From Planctomicrobium sp. (GTDB lineage: Bacteria; Planctomycetota; Planctomycetia; Planctomycetales; Planctomycetaceae): a DNA stretch of 23,659 nucleotides. Both the position numbers and the translations under genes were made by a program. Where the stretch lies: assembly GCA_029259835.1 (NCBI GenBank), contig JAJDEL010000076.1, forward strand, positions 1-23,659, read 5' to 3'. A model generated the notes under the pieces. That model did no database searches. It was given only the letters and a program-made list of their open reading frames with translations, and was not told the origin of the DNA. Shown in pieces: positions 7,638-15,017 of the stretch (position 1 is the first letter of the stretch; the number at the start of each line of letters is the position of its first letter).

Positions 7638-8276
7638 CTACGAAGAACTGACCACCTGTCTGAACGCCTCAAGGAAAGTATCCGCTTGTTGTGCGCCGGA
7701 CAACGAGAATTTTTGGTTAATGATGAAGAACGGAACGCTCTCGACTCCATGCCGCTGAGACATTTCTTTGGCGTTTGAGAACACATCCATTCCATCTTCG
7801 CTGTTCAGCATGGCCTCAACAGCTTGCCGCTCCAAGCCAGCTTCAGTCCCCACATCGATAAGCGTCTGATGATTCCCGATAATCTGAGCATCGCTGAAAT
7901 AGGCTTGAAAGAGAGTTTCTACAACCGCATCTTGACAGCCATGCTGATCCGCAAGCCAGATGAGCCGATGGGCATTAACAGTGTTCGGTGTCCGTTCGAT
8001 CTTGTCAAAGGAAAAACAAATCCCTTCTGATTCTCCGACAGCGATGACTTCGGCGTCCAGTTTGAGTGATCGTTCCCAACTTCCGAATTTTCGAGTCCGA
8101 TACTCCCTGCGACTGATTCCTTCTTTCGGCATCGTCGGATTGAGTTGAAACGGATGCCAGCGCACTTCAACGTCATTCTCACCGCCAAGGGCAGAGATGG
8201 CCTTCTCAAGCCGTCGCTTGCCGATATAGCACCACGGACAGATCACATCAGAAATGACATCGACGGTAAAATTCAT
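7638..8276 (-). CDS. DsbA-family oxidoreductase (FrnE-like)
   Basis: The start chosen is ATG at 8276, with GGAG five bases upstream. An in-frame ATG at 8321 adds 15 residues that do not fit the family. The 212-residue protein opens with a beta strand (FTVDVISDVICPWC), placing the redox motif C13-P-W-C16 at the end of strand 1 as in DsbA/FrnE proteins. An inserted helical domain follows, and the C-terminal VESVPFFIINQKFSLSGAQ holds the conserved cis-proline (VP) before a strand. With no signal peptide it should be cytoplasmic, which fits FrnE-like thiol-disulfide or polyketide-related oxidoreductases better than periplasmic DsbA. It is convergent with the plus-strand genes to its left. Confidence 0.88.
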   Translation of the reverse strand: MNFTVDVISDVICPWCYIGKRRLEKAISALGGENDVEVRWHPFQLNPTMPKEGISRREYRTRKFGSWERSLKLDAEVIAVGESEGICFSFDKIERTPNTVNAHRLIWLADQHGCQDAVVETLFQAYFSDAQIIGNHQTLIDVGTEAGLERQAVEAMLNSEDGMDVFSNAKEMSQRHGVESVPFFIINQKFSLSGAQQADTFLEAFRQVVSSS

Positions 8277-8681
8277 TGCGACTCCATTATAACGAGCAGG
8301 GTCATACCCATTCAGCGGCAAAAGTCGATCCAGCTTATCGTAATGGACTTGGAATTCCCTTCAAACAACGCCTTGGGCAATCATGCTGAGACAAAAGTTT
8401 TAGCGATGCTGTTCTGTTGTCGACCATGTCTGCAACGGCATCGACAAAAGACGTATTGTTAGAAAAACACCAGCGAGACCCGACGACTGTACTCATTTCT
8501 TCATAGAGTTCGCAGCTCGTACCGACTGAATTTGCATCTTCTTCCTAAGGTGAGGAAGTTTCGTGGCTGGTCTCCGAGAGATCGACGCAAAGATCACACC
8601 CCAACGAAAACCCCACTGGCATGGTGCTGGCAAACAAAAATCGCCAACATCCAGAATTGATGTGAACCCTTTGGTAGTAAA
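8277..8681. other. Non-coding stretch left of the tRNA fragment
   Basis: About 400 bases between the DsbA-like start and the tRNA fragment with no ORF I would defend. Frames that stay open here give low-complexity or tRNA-derived translations. The first ~20 bases hold the ribosome binding site of the DsbA-like gene, and its promoter should follow, but I see no clear -35/-10 pair. A minus-strand frame at 8493-8708 contains ASISRRP, faintly like the N-terminus of a tyrosine recombinase. That is too weak to call. Confidence 0.4.
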
Positions 8682-8726
8682 TGGGGCTGGCGGGACTCGA
8701 ACCCACAACCAACGGATTATGAGTCC
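8682..8726 (-). other. 3' half of a CAU-anticodon tRNA gene, candidate attachment site
   Basis: Read on the minus strand, the 45 bases give an anticodon loop CTCATAA (anticodon CAU), the 3' anticodon strand TCCGT, a five-base variable loop TGGTT, a T-arm of GTGGG-TTCGAGT-CCCGC and the acceptor strand CAGCCCC plus A73. The expected partner strands are absent upstream (higher coordinates): no GGGGCTG acceptor and no D-arm. The 5' anticodon strand reads AAGGA instead of the expected ACGGA, so identity ends about three bases before the loop. A 3' half-tRNA is the usual footprint of a site-specific integration event. Confidence 0.7.
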
Positions 8727-8759
8727 TTACAACCTTTCCTTACGCTTTCCTGATGCTCG

Positions 8760-8787
8760 AAAAACCCTTGGATTTCCAAGGGTTTTT
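8760..8787. terminator. Strong bidirectional intrinsic terminator
   Basis: A 12-bp perfect stem, AAAAACCCTTGG with CCAAGGGTTTTT, surrounds a four-base loop (ATTT). Runs of five A and five T at the ends allow it to work in both directions. It lies 33 bases from the tRNA fragment and 77 bases before the transposase start, so it would insulate whatever lies to either side of the junction. Confidence 0.8.
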
Positions 8788-8864
8788 CTTTGCCTATGCA
8801 TTAACCTTGCTGCGCTCAAGGTTGGTTTTCGCTGATTAGTGGGGGGATAAGTGGGGGGAACTCT

Positions 8865-9980
8865 ATGGGCCGAATCATTGCATTTTGGAGGAAACGGCGT
8901 GACCTCTTCTATCCAGTATTAGCATTTCATGGTGCAATTCTCGCTGGTTGGGGGAATCGTGAGCAGCAACAGGTCATTGAGTATTTGCGGACGGAAAATC
9001 AGGTACTTCGTGAACAGCTTCGGACGAAACGGTTGCTGCTCAACGACGACCAGCGATGTCGGTTGGGTGTGAAAGGGAAAGTTCTGGGGAGGAAGTTGCT
9101 TGCTCTGGTTGGGAATCTGTTTTCACCGGATACTATTCTTCGCTGGCATCGGCAGCTTGTGGCTCGGAAACGGGATTACTCCGACAGGCGGAATTCAGTT
9201 AGACGACCATGGGTACGGCAGGTGATTGTTGATCTTACGCTGCTGTTTGCCAAGGAGAATCCGTTGTGGGGTTATGATCGAATTTGTGATGCGTTGGCGA
9301 ATGTGGGGTATCACATCTCAGACACGACTGTTGCCAGCATTTTGAAAGCGCATGGCATTGAACCTTCCGGAAACCGCAAACGGACCGGTTCGTGGAGCGA
9401 GTTCTTACAAGCTCATTGGGAAACGCTGGCAGCCATTGATTTCACGACTTGTGAAGTCTGGACTCATAATAAAATGGTGACGTTTTACATCCTTGTCTTC
9501 ATGGAACTCAAAACACGGAAAGTTGAAGTCGCTGGGATCACGACGAATCCGAATACTCAGTGGATCACTCAAGTGACTCGTGAGTTGACGAATCATGAAG
9601 ATGGGTTTCTGCGGAACTCGTCGCATTTAATTCTTGATCGGGACACCAGTTTTCGACCGTTGCGGACGAACCTGAACGAGTTCACGAATGTAAAGCCGGT
9701 GCTGTTGCCGCCGAAGTCTCCGAATTTGAATTGCTACATCGAACGGTTTTTCAGAAGCTTGAAATCGGAGTGCCTGAGCTGCATAATTTTCATTGGTGAG
9801 AAGTCACAGCATCGGGCGGTCGCTGCGTTTGTGGAGCATTACCACGCCGAACGAAATCATCAGGGACTTGGCAACCAGATCACTGAACCTGCCGACGAAG
9901 TTGGTCAGGTCGCTGGGAAGATTGGTTGCCGAAAACGGCTCGGTAAAATGCTCAAGTATTACCACCGAGACGCTGCTTGA
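8865..9980 (+). CDS. Integrase-core (DDE) transposase
   Basis: The 371-residue protein has GGGGGA five bases before its ATG. An N-terminal helix-rich region includes a coiled-coil-like stretch (IEYLRTENQVLREQLR) and an HTH-like part (SPDTILRWHRQLVARKRDY). An rve-type catalytic core follows, with D192 in AAIDFTTCEVWT, D258 in LILDRDTSF and E293 in YIERFFRSLKSE. The D258-E293 spacing is the D-35-E arrangement of IS3/retroviral-type integrases. It appears full length, as one ORF without an orfA/orfB frameshift. I found no convincing terminal inverted repeats or target duplication around it, so the element limits are not given. It sits next to the tRNA fragment at the junction between the two halves of the window. 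Confidence 0.85.
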   Translation: MGRIIAFWRKRRDLFYPVLAFHGAILAGWGNREQQQVIEYLRTENQVLREQLRTKRLLLNDDQRCRLGVKGKVLGRKLLALVGNLFSPDTILRWHRQLVARKRDYSDRRNSVRRPWVRQVIVDLTLLFAKENPLWGYDRICDALANVGYHISDTTVASILKAHGIEPSGNRKRTGSWSEFLQAHWETLAAIDFTTCEVWTHNKMVTFYILVFMELKTRKVEVAGITTNPNTQWITQVTRELTNHEDGFLRNSSHLILDRDTSFRPLRTNLNEFTNVKPVLLPPKSPNLNCYIERFFRSLKSECLSCIIFIGEKSQHRAVAAFVEHYHAERNHQGLGNQITEPADEVGQVAGKIGCRKRLGKMLKYYHRDAA

Positions 9981-10052
9981 GGTTTGTCGTTATTTCGTTG
10001 ATGATGTTGAAGCATCAACCGTTCACTCTACGATGACGACGAAAAGGCTCCA

Positions 10053-10166
10053 ATGTCCAAGACCAAAATTGATTCTTTGGACCACCAAACTACCCATAGC
10101 CAAAACAACTCGACTGAGATTTCGGTTCCGAAACCAACATCAAATCCGGATGGCCAAAGAACTTAA
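10053..10166 (+). CDS. Possible 37-residue ORF downstream of the transposase
   Basis: An ATG with AAAGG at suitable spacing opens a 37-codon frame (MSKTKIDSLDHQTTHSQN...) that is polar, Gln/Asn/Thr-rich and ends at TAA. The composition looks like the disordered N-terminus of a larger protein, so this may be the front of a gene cut off by a rearrangement. No family is recognised, and it may be a chance ORF. Confidence 0.2.
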   Translation: MSKTKIDSLDHQTTHSQNNSTEISVPKPTSNPDGQRT

Positions 10167-10318
10167 ACGTCGACTGATTTTTTTGACACTAGGGCATCGT
10201 AAATAGTGGTTTTTCGATCCTCAAGTGTGGTCACCTTATTGATTTCCTATTCTGCTGAATCGAAAGTAAAGCTGACAAGTCATCCATGTCAACGCAGTAA
10301 ATGAGTGTGCGATTCAAA

Positions 10319-10362
10319 GTGTCACCCTGAATTCGCCGGGCGATTCGACTCAACAGGGACAC
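10319..10362 (-). terminator. Imperfect hairpin at the 3' end of the minus-strand cluster
   Basis: GTGTC-CCTG (two-base bulge, 10319-10329) pairs with CAGGGACAC (10354-10362), and an inner hairpin TCGC/GCGA lies between them. It is 55 bases past the stop of the ABC ATPase gene. There is no clear T-run on the minus strand, so a classical intrinsic terminator is doubtful. Confidence 0.3.
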
Positions 10363-10416
10363 TCACTTCGTTTGACTCACGTTTTACATGAAGCTTGTAC
10401 TACTCACTGGCTGGAA

Positions 10417-11100
10417 TTACGCAGCATCTGCGATATTAAGTTCTTGCGTAACGCCAGCGACGAGACGGATCGTTCTTTTTGCGAATGCTGCTGTTTCCTG
10501 GTCGTGAGTGACCATCACAATGGTGCGGCCATCGTCGTGAAATTCAGTGAGGTATTTCATCACCTGTTGCCGTGTTTCTGAATCGAGGTTGCCGGTCGGT
10601 TCGTCAGCCAGGATTACTTGTGGGTCGTTGGCCAGTGTACGTGCCAGTGCGACTCGCTGTTGTTGACCTTGGCTCAGTTCTGCTGGCTGGTGCTCTGTTC
10701 GGTCAGCCAACCCAACTCGGTCTAGAAGTTCCATGGCTCGTTCTCGCTGCTGTTCTGCCGATTGACCGCATAGCATCAACGGAACTTGCACGTTTTCACA
10801 GGCCGTCATCCACGAGATCAAATTGAACGATTGAAAAACGAAACCTATTTTCTCGCCGCGCAATGCGGTGCGCTCTTCGATAGAGAGATTGTAAAGCGAC
10901 TCGTCATCAAGTAAGACTTCCCCGGTAGAAGGAGCCAGCATTCCGCCAAGCACGGAGAGCAGTGTCGTTTTGCCGCTGCCGCTGGGGCCAACGATAGCGA
11001 TGAAATCGTTGTCTGGTATTTCCAGAGAGCAGTGATCGAGCGCCGTGACTGTTTGACCTCGACGTTCGTAAGTTTGCGTGACAGATTTGAGTTCATACAT
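10417..11100 (-). CDS. ABC transporter ATP-binding protein, MacB/LolD type
   Basis: The start at 11100 is chosen because AAGGA lies seven bases upstream; a longer frame to 11181 runs into the spacer and adds 27 atypical residues. The 227-residue protein has all ABC motifs in order: Walker [10 protein letters not shown] (38-46), Q-loop Q90, signature LSQGQQQR (142-149), Walker B VILADEP with E167, D-loop and H199 in VTHD. The short length and the 'EPTGNLD' context match the MacB/LolD/FtsE branch, which works with FtsX-like permeases in mechanotransmission or lipoprotein or small-molecule export. Its permease partner ends 56 bases upstream in the same transcript. The substrate is unknown, but the setting suggests a role in metal stress. 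Confidence 0.9.
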   Translation of the reverse strand: MYELKSVTQTYERRGQTVTALDHCSLEIPDNDFIAIVGPSGSGKTTLLSVLGGMLAPSTGEVLLDDESLYNLSIEERTALRGEKIGFVFQSFNLISWMTACENVQVPLMLCGQSAEQQRERAMELLDRVGLADRTEHQPAELSQGQQQRVALARTLANDPQVILADEPTGNLDSETRQQVMKYLTEFHDDGRTIVMVTHDQETAAFAKRTIRLVAGVTQELNIADAA

Positions 11101-11156
11101 AATTGAGTCCTTATATATTCTTGAAAAGTTGAACTGTGCTTGAATTTGATTGTGGA

Positions 11157-12380
11157 TTACGCGTCGTTGAAAACGAGGCACGGGTCAAGACCGGCGGCAT
11201 GTCTAGCAGGTAAGAAGCTTGCGGCGACGGCAACAACTGTTGCAGTGAACATTCCGACTGCGAGAAGCTGTGGCATGGGTTGGACCGAAACATCGAGGAG
11301 TTGTGGTCCCAGAATGAGTGCGAGAATGGTTCCAAAAGCAAAGCCGCCAAAACCACCAGCAAGGCCGAGGATTGCTGCCTTACCGAGGAACATGCGTGTC
11401 ACAAACCGACGGCTGGCACCAAGTGCCATGAGTGTACCGATTTCCTTACGTCGTTCGGTCACGTTGGCATACATGACACTGGCAATACTCGCCCCGCCGA
11501 CAAGCAGGAGGATCGAGAAGAAAACCCACGAGAGCTTTGACATCAATCCATTGACAGCAACTTGAGTTTCAACGACTTGAGCAATTGTAATGACGCGAGT
11601 GTCCGGCAGTTCCGCAGAGAGATTCGTAATTAAACTTCCAGCGGCGTCTTCGCAACAAGCCATGATCTCAATGACGTTCACCACAGGGCCTGCTCCAGAC
11701 AACTCCTGTACGCTGTGCAAATGTGCGAACATGCGTCCATCGTCAATGGTCCCAGTGGCAGGTAAGACGGTGAGAACTTCGAAGTCTTCACCCAGAAGAT
11801 TCAGTTTGTCACCAGTTGTTGCACCAAGTTGTGCAGCGACGTCTGGTCCAAGGATGACGTCTCGCTCGCCCAGTTTCTGAATTGTTCGTGTGGTCGCGAG
11901 AGAGTTCGGATCATCGTCGCCGGCGTCGATGCCGGTGGCACAACATCCACGGTCAGTCCCGACGGCGTTGGTGAACATGCCCACACCTTGCCAGGTTGTT
12001 TTGGCCTGAAATTCTGAGCGAGGCAGAATACCAGTGAGCGTCACGGGAATCGAATCAACCGTGGCTTCGATACATAACTTGGGAGCGAGGTTCTCGACGC
12101 CGGGCATGCGTGCCAGTGCGAGCCGTGTCACAAATTCTTCCGGCATTGTGTGACCGTGCATATCTGCGGAATAGTAATCTTGCAATGTGACACTCGGTGG
12201 CAGTACCAGGACGTTTGCACCGAGTGACTCCAGATCACCTGCGATTTTCTCTTCCGAGAAAACGATGATATTCTGAATCGCCACCAAAGCCGCCACACCA
12301 AGTGTGACTGCCACGAGACTGGTCAGCATCGAAGTCGGTCGCTGCCAGAGTTCTTTCCAGATCATAGATTGAATTTTCAT
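11157..12380 (-). CDS. FtsX/MacB-like ABC transporter permease with cysteine pairs
   Basis: The start at 12380 (MKIQSMIW) has AGGA eight bases upstream. The frame remains open to 12476, but that extension is unlike the family. The 407-residue protein has the MacB layout: one N-terminal membrane segment (~18-41), a large periplasmic domain (~42-275), then three membrane segments near the C-terminus, the first followed by the conserved [15 protein letters not shown] coupling region. The periplasmic domain carries two vicinal cysteine pairs, C146-C147 (RGCCATG) and C242-C243 (MACCEDAAG). These are not part of the generic fold and could bind soft metal or form disulfides. The neighbouring secreted protein also ends with a CCED-containing motif, which hints at contact between them. 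Confidence 0.88.
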   Translation of the reverse strand: MKIQSMIWKELWQRPTSMLTSLVAVTLGVAALVAIQNIIVFSEEKIAGDLESLGANVLVLPPSVTLQDYYSADMHGHTMPEEFVTRLALARMPGVENLAPKLCIEATVDSIPVTLTGILPRSEFQAKTTWQGVGMFTNAVGTDRGCCATGIDAGDDDPNSLATTRTIQKLGERDVILGPDVAAQLGATTGDKLNLLGEDFEVLTVLPATGTIDDGRMFAHLHSVQELSGAGPVVNVIEIMACCEDAAGSLITNLSAELPDTRVITIAQVVETQVAVNGLMSKLSWVFFSILLLVGGASIASVMYANVTERRKEIGTLMALGASRRFVTRMFLGKAAILGLAGGFGGFAFGTILALILGPQLLDVSVQPMPQLLAVGMFTATVVAVAASFLPARHAAGLDPCLVFNDA

Positions 12381-12564
12381 TGATCCATTCCTGTTGAGTT
12401 TAATAGAGAGATAGTGTTCAAATTGAGAGCCAGGACAAAAAACAACCAGAGACCGGTCGTCAAAGTCCAAGTTCATTCAGGCTGTTGATTGTGGGATCGA
12501 AGGGGATTGTCTTCACCACATTGAGACGTGCGCGAGGCAGATAGGCTGTGAATCGTGAGCCGCA

Positions 12565-12599
12565 CAGAGCCAAGCCGCGCTGGGCTGGGCTTGGCTCTG
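12565..12599 (-). terminator. 12-bp perfect hairpin between the thioredoxin-like and permease genes
   Basis: CAGAGCCAAGCC pairs perfectly with GGCTTGGCTCTG across an 11-base loop, 37 bases past the stop of the secreted thioredoxin-like gene. It lacks a T-run on the minus strand, so it may pause transcription or stabilise the upstream mRNA 3' end rather than terminate. It could also set a lower level for the ABC genes than for the genes before it. Confidence 0.5.
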
Positions 12600-12635
12600 A
12601 ATTCTTGAATTGGGTCGAATCAGGACCGACACGCG

Positions 12636-13412
12636 TTAGCGACGAACAGGCTGCTTACTGCCAGCGGCTTGACGATGTTTGCAGTTTTCGTCTTCGCAAC
12701 ATTTCCCGGCAGCGGCAAGTTTTTGTGCCAGAATGTCGTGAGTCACATTGGCATTGTACACGCCCAGCATCACGCCGGGAGGAGCCATGAATGTGACCAG
12801 TGAAGTTGGCTGGTCGGTGCGAACGCGAAGCTGCTGTAGGAATTTCGCCTCGGCAGGATCTTTCGCTTGCAGAGTAATCACTTTCGTACGCGCCTGATAC
12901 AGTTTGTCTTTCTGGAACTGTTGCACTCCGATAGGAATCACAGCGCTGGCATCAGGTTGAGCGCAAAGCAAAACGATCTTGTTGTCTTGCAACGCTTTCA
13001 AGCATTCCGCCTGCCCAGGAGAGACAATCGAAGCTGTCAGTTGTTGCTCACTGACCCGCTGAGGAATGACGCTGCAAACTGCACCGTTTGGTGCCAGGAT
13101 TGCAACAGCTGGCATCGGAGTTCGTGTCGCATCAAACTGTTTGACGAGTGCTTGTTCAGCAGCATTGCCAATCTGGACAGGAATGATGACGGCATCTTTA
13201 CGGTTTGCGAGAGTCGTCTTCAGGACGCCGTGCATGCTTTTCGTAGCAGCATCGTTTCCACGGTGGAACAGAATGAAGGAAAACTGGTTGTTTTTGGCAG
13301 CGTTTGCAACCGCCTGTTCTCCGGGGCTGGCAGCACTTGCTGTCTGACTGAACGCGATCAACGCGCCTAGCAGTGCGAGGGTGAATCCCTGTTTTGAGAC
13401 AGTCATTGTCAT
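12636..13412 (-). CDS. Secreted protein with two thioredoxin-like repeats and a CCxxxxCxH tail
   Basis: The 258-residue protein has AAGGAG eight bases before ATG 13412 and a clear signal peptide (~9-27, cleavage near ASA). The mature part reads as two thioredoxin-like units: first a strand FSFILFHRG ... and TPMPAVAILAPNG, then a strand NKIVLLCAQ ... and QPTSLVTFMAPPG. Neither keeps a CxxC active site, so ordinary disulfide chemistry is unlikely. The C-terminus carries C238-C239-E-D-E-N-C244-K-H246 followed by a basic tail, a candidate soft-metal site. It is followed on the same strand by an ABC permease with CC pairs and an ABC ATPase, and preceded by a His-rich lipoprotein. I infer a periplasmic metal-binding or delivery role. 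The family is not known to me. Confidence 0.75.
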   Translation of the reverse strand: MTMTVSKQGFTLALLGALIAFSQTASAASPGEQAVANAAKNNQFSFILFHRGNDAATKSMHGVLKTTLANRKDAVIIPVQIGNAAEQALVKQFDATRTPMPAVAILAPNGAVCSVIPQRVSEQQLTASIVSPGQAECLKALQDNKIVLLCAQPDASAVIPIGVQQFQKDKLYQARTKVITLQAKDPAEAKFLQQLRVRTDQPTSLVTFMAPPGVMLGVYNANVTHDILAQKLAAAGKCCEDENCKHRQAAGSKQPVRR

Positions 13413-13522
13413 CGTGTGAACTCCTTTTCAATGCCGATGAAGTTGGTTCAGCTCGAAATTCGTTCGGCAAACGAATTCTGGCCGCTTAATTGTGAACTCT
13501 GTTTGATTGATGGTCTTCAACT

Positions 13523-13614
13523 CGCTCCCAGGCTCTGCCTGAGAACGGAAGAAGAAGACTTCGACTCGAAGCGGAGCCTCGAAGATCGGTGTCCCAGGCG
13601 GAGCATGGAACGAG
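13523..13614. repeat. REP-like palindromic repeat unit
   Basis: The left half, CTCCCAGGCTCTGCCTGAGAAC, is an imperfect palindrome. The right half, TCCCAGGCGGAGCATGGAAC, is roughly its inverse, and CTTCGA-C-TCGAAG plus GCGGAGCCTC lie between. These are degenerate forms of the 'TCCCAGGCnnnGCCTGGGAA' type of intergenic palindrome that I recall from planctomycetes and other environmental bacteria. It sits in the 221-base spacer between two genes of the minus-strand cluster. Confidence 0.55.
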
Positions 13615-13633
13615 TGAAAATCATCTTTTAGTG

Positions 13634-14173
13634 TTAGTGTTTGTCGTGATCATGGTCGCCATGGGCATGATCGTGATCATGTGCAATTTTCCCTCGAAAT
13701 GATTTTCCGTTGATCGAAAGAACAAGCTGGGGGGCAGCATCTTCTTCATCAAGATGTTCTGCCAGTTCTTTGTCTTTGGAAACGAATCGAGAAGACTTGC
13801 CTGCCGGATCGTTTTCATCTGGTGTGGCGGCAAGCTCGAACTGCTCCGGCTTCCCATCGTGTTTGACGTTGATCATGATTTCCGTCGCTTCGATTGGTAC
13901 CTGCTCTGTCGCGCCTGAATTAAGAACGTAAATAGTGACGGTGCCAGCAGCGTCATCATGCAGAACTTCAGCGTGGTATTCTTCGTTGCCTAATTCAACA
14001 AGATCGCCATGATGTGGACCTTCGCTAGGATGGTTGTGACCTTCATGTGAATCGGCGGTTGCTGGCGGGCCGGCAGTTTCTGGCCCATCTGAGGAAGATT
14101 CACCAGCACAGCCGAGAAACCCAACAGCGAGTCCAGTGATTGAGAGTGCACAGAGTTTTGATAGCGATTTCAT
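13634..14173 (-). CDS. Histidine-rich lipoprotein, probable periplasmic metal-binding protein
   Basis: The start is set at ATG 14173 because GGAG lies six bases upstream. The ATG at 14179 would touch the GGAG directly. The 179-residue protein has a signal peptide ending FLGC, so C22 is the likely lipidated residue. The lipobox is slightly atypical, with F at -3. Then come an acidic, disordered stretch, a His cluster (HEGHNHPSEGPHHGD, 43-57), a beta-rich central domain (EEYHAEVLHDDAAGTVTIYV ... EIMINVKHDGK) and a His/Asp-rich C-terminal tail (HDHDHAHGDHDHDKH). The composition suggests Zn, Co, Ni or Cu binding. It lies between the His-linker protein and the thioredoxin-like protein in the cluster, which fits periplasmic buffering of metal beside the RND pump. 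The central domain family is not assigned. Confidence 0.8.
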   Translation of the reverse strand: MKSLSKLCALSITGLAVGFLGCAGESSSDGPETAGPPATADSHEGHNHPSEGPHHGDLVELGNEEYHAEVLHDDAAGTVTIYVLNSGATEQVPIEATEIMINVKHDGKPEQFELAATPDENDPAGKSSRFVSKDKELAEHLDEEDAAPQLVLSINGKSFRGKIAHDHDHAHGDHDHDKH

Positions 14174-14253
14174 TGTCATCTCCAGGGTGTAAGGAAAAAA
14201 GGGAGGTTAAGAGTGCCAAACATGGGGAGGCGGCTGGCGATTTCATTGAGTTG

Positions 14254-14272
14254 AACTGGAACCACTCCAGTT
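14254..14272 (-). other. Short hairpin after the His-linker gene
   Basis: AACTGGA and TCCAGTT pair (7 bp) around ACCAC, 22 bases beyond the stop of the repeat-domain protein on the minus strand. No T-run follows. It may act in mRNA processing or be chance. Confidence 0.25.
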
Positions 14273-14293
14273 TCAGTATTGTCTGAAAATTTT

Positions 14294-14971
14294 TCACGAA
14301 TGGTCGTGAGTAACTTCAAAGCCGCTACTTTTTAACCAGGCCTGCCATGCATCTGCTTCCTTGTGAGAAGGAACTTCGACGTGCTTCCACTGGCGACAGC
14401 GAATGCTAATGCTTGATCGACTCTCGGTTCGAATTTCGCATCCAAGACCATTCATCATCGCGACAAGCTCCGCAAGTTCACCTGGGTCTTCGTTGCGCAT
14501 GCTCTTCCATTCAATCAGTCGATAAGCAACTTCTTCCGCCTGACCGGGGGCGTGATCGTGTCCTGCGTGATCATGTTCCGCGTGATTGTGCCCTTCATGA
14601 CCTTTCTCGCCATGCTCGTGGCCAGCGTGCTCATCACCACCGTGGTTTGCAGAATGTCCATGTAGTGTTTCGAACCCTGATTTTTTCATCCAGTTTTCCC
14701 ATTGATGCGCTAGCTTGTCGCTAGCAACTTCCATGCTCTTCCAACGAGTTGACCGATAAACGACATCTGTGTGTCCATCGTGATTGTCAATTTTCGCTTC
14801 GCAGCCGAGCTTCTTGACAGCTGCCAAGTGCTCGTTAGCTTTGCCAGGTTCTTCAAAATGCTTCTCCTTCCAGCCTGACAAGCGATACGCAATGAACTCA
14901 CCAGCATTGGCGGCTCCAGTGCCGCTCATGATTGACAAACAAAAGATTGAGCAAGTGATGTAACGTAACAT
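14294..14971 (-). CDS. Secreted protein with two copies of an unknown domain joined by a His-rich linker
   Basis: The 225-residue protein has a signal peptide (~1-23, cleavage near ANA) and two copies of an ~78-residue domain. Copy 1 (28-106) and copy 2 (149-224) share YRL..W, LGCE, R.W...EV, W..W.K.SGFE and a final His motif. The linker (104-141) holds 13 histidines in HxH, HAGH and HEGH patterns. Each copy keeps one cysteine, C57 and C178, both in LGCE. I do not recognise the domain. The internal duplication gives two similar faces around a flexible metal-binding strap, as would suit a metal carrier or sink. It starts 46 bases after the RND pump stop, so it is very probably co-transcribed with the pump. 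Confidence 0.8.
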   Translation of the reverse strand: MLRYITCSIFCLSIMSGTGAANAGEFIAYRLSGWKEKHFEEPGKANEHLAAVKKLGCEAKIDNHDGHTDVVYRSTRWKSMEVASDKLAHQWENWMKKSGFETLHGHSANHGGDEHAGHEHGEKGHEGHNHAEHDHAGHDHAPGQAEEVAYRLIEWKSMRNEDPGELAELVAMMNGLGCEIRTESRSSISIRCRQWKHVEVPSHKEADAWQAWLKSSGFEVTHDHS

Positions 14972-15017
14972 GAATTAACTCCTCTAAGTTTCCACCGAAG
15001 TATTACCCGTCCTGGGC

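Larger units (their letters stand above)
9981..10416. other. Non-coding stretch between the transposase and the ABC transporter genes
   Basis: About 436 bases holding only the doubtful 37-codon ORF and an imperfect hairpin near 10319-10362. No second transposase frame or terminal repeat was found. The transposase (plus) and the metal cluster (minus) converge on this stretch, so terminators are expected here. Confidence 0.4.

Noticed and set aside
8493..8708. Minus-strand ORF with ASISRRP, considered as a tyrosine recombinase start
   Set aside because: Its first part is translated tRNA sequence (WVRVPPAPF) and no catalytic R/H/Y region follows before the stop.
8563..8835. Plus-strand ORF of 90 codons containing GAGGTRTHNQRIMS
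   Set aside because: This is the reverse-strand translation of the tRNA 3' half, a well-known source of false proteins, and it runs through the terminator.
8830..9990. Terminal inverted repeats for an insertion sequence around the transposase
   Set aside because: I compared both flanks by eye. Only short G-runs (AGTGGGGGG twice) were found on the left and no inverse match on the right.
9793..10206. 137-codon plus-strand ORF considered as a second transposase frame
   Set aside because: It overlaps the transposase C-terminus in another frame and gives an Arg/Thr-rich translation without motifs. The transposase already appears complete.
12867..13370. 167-codon plus-strand ORF
   Set aside because: It is antisense to the signal-peptide-bearing thioredoxin-like gene and has no ribosome binding site or domain pattern.
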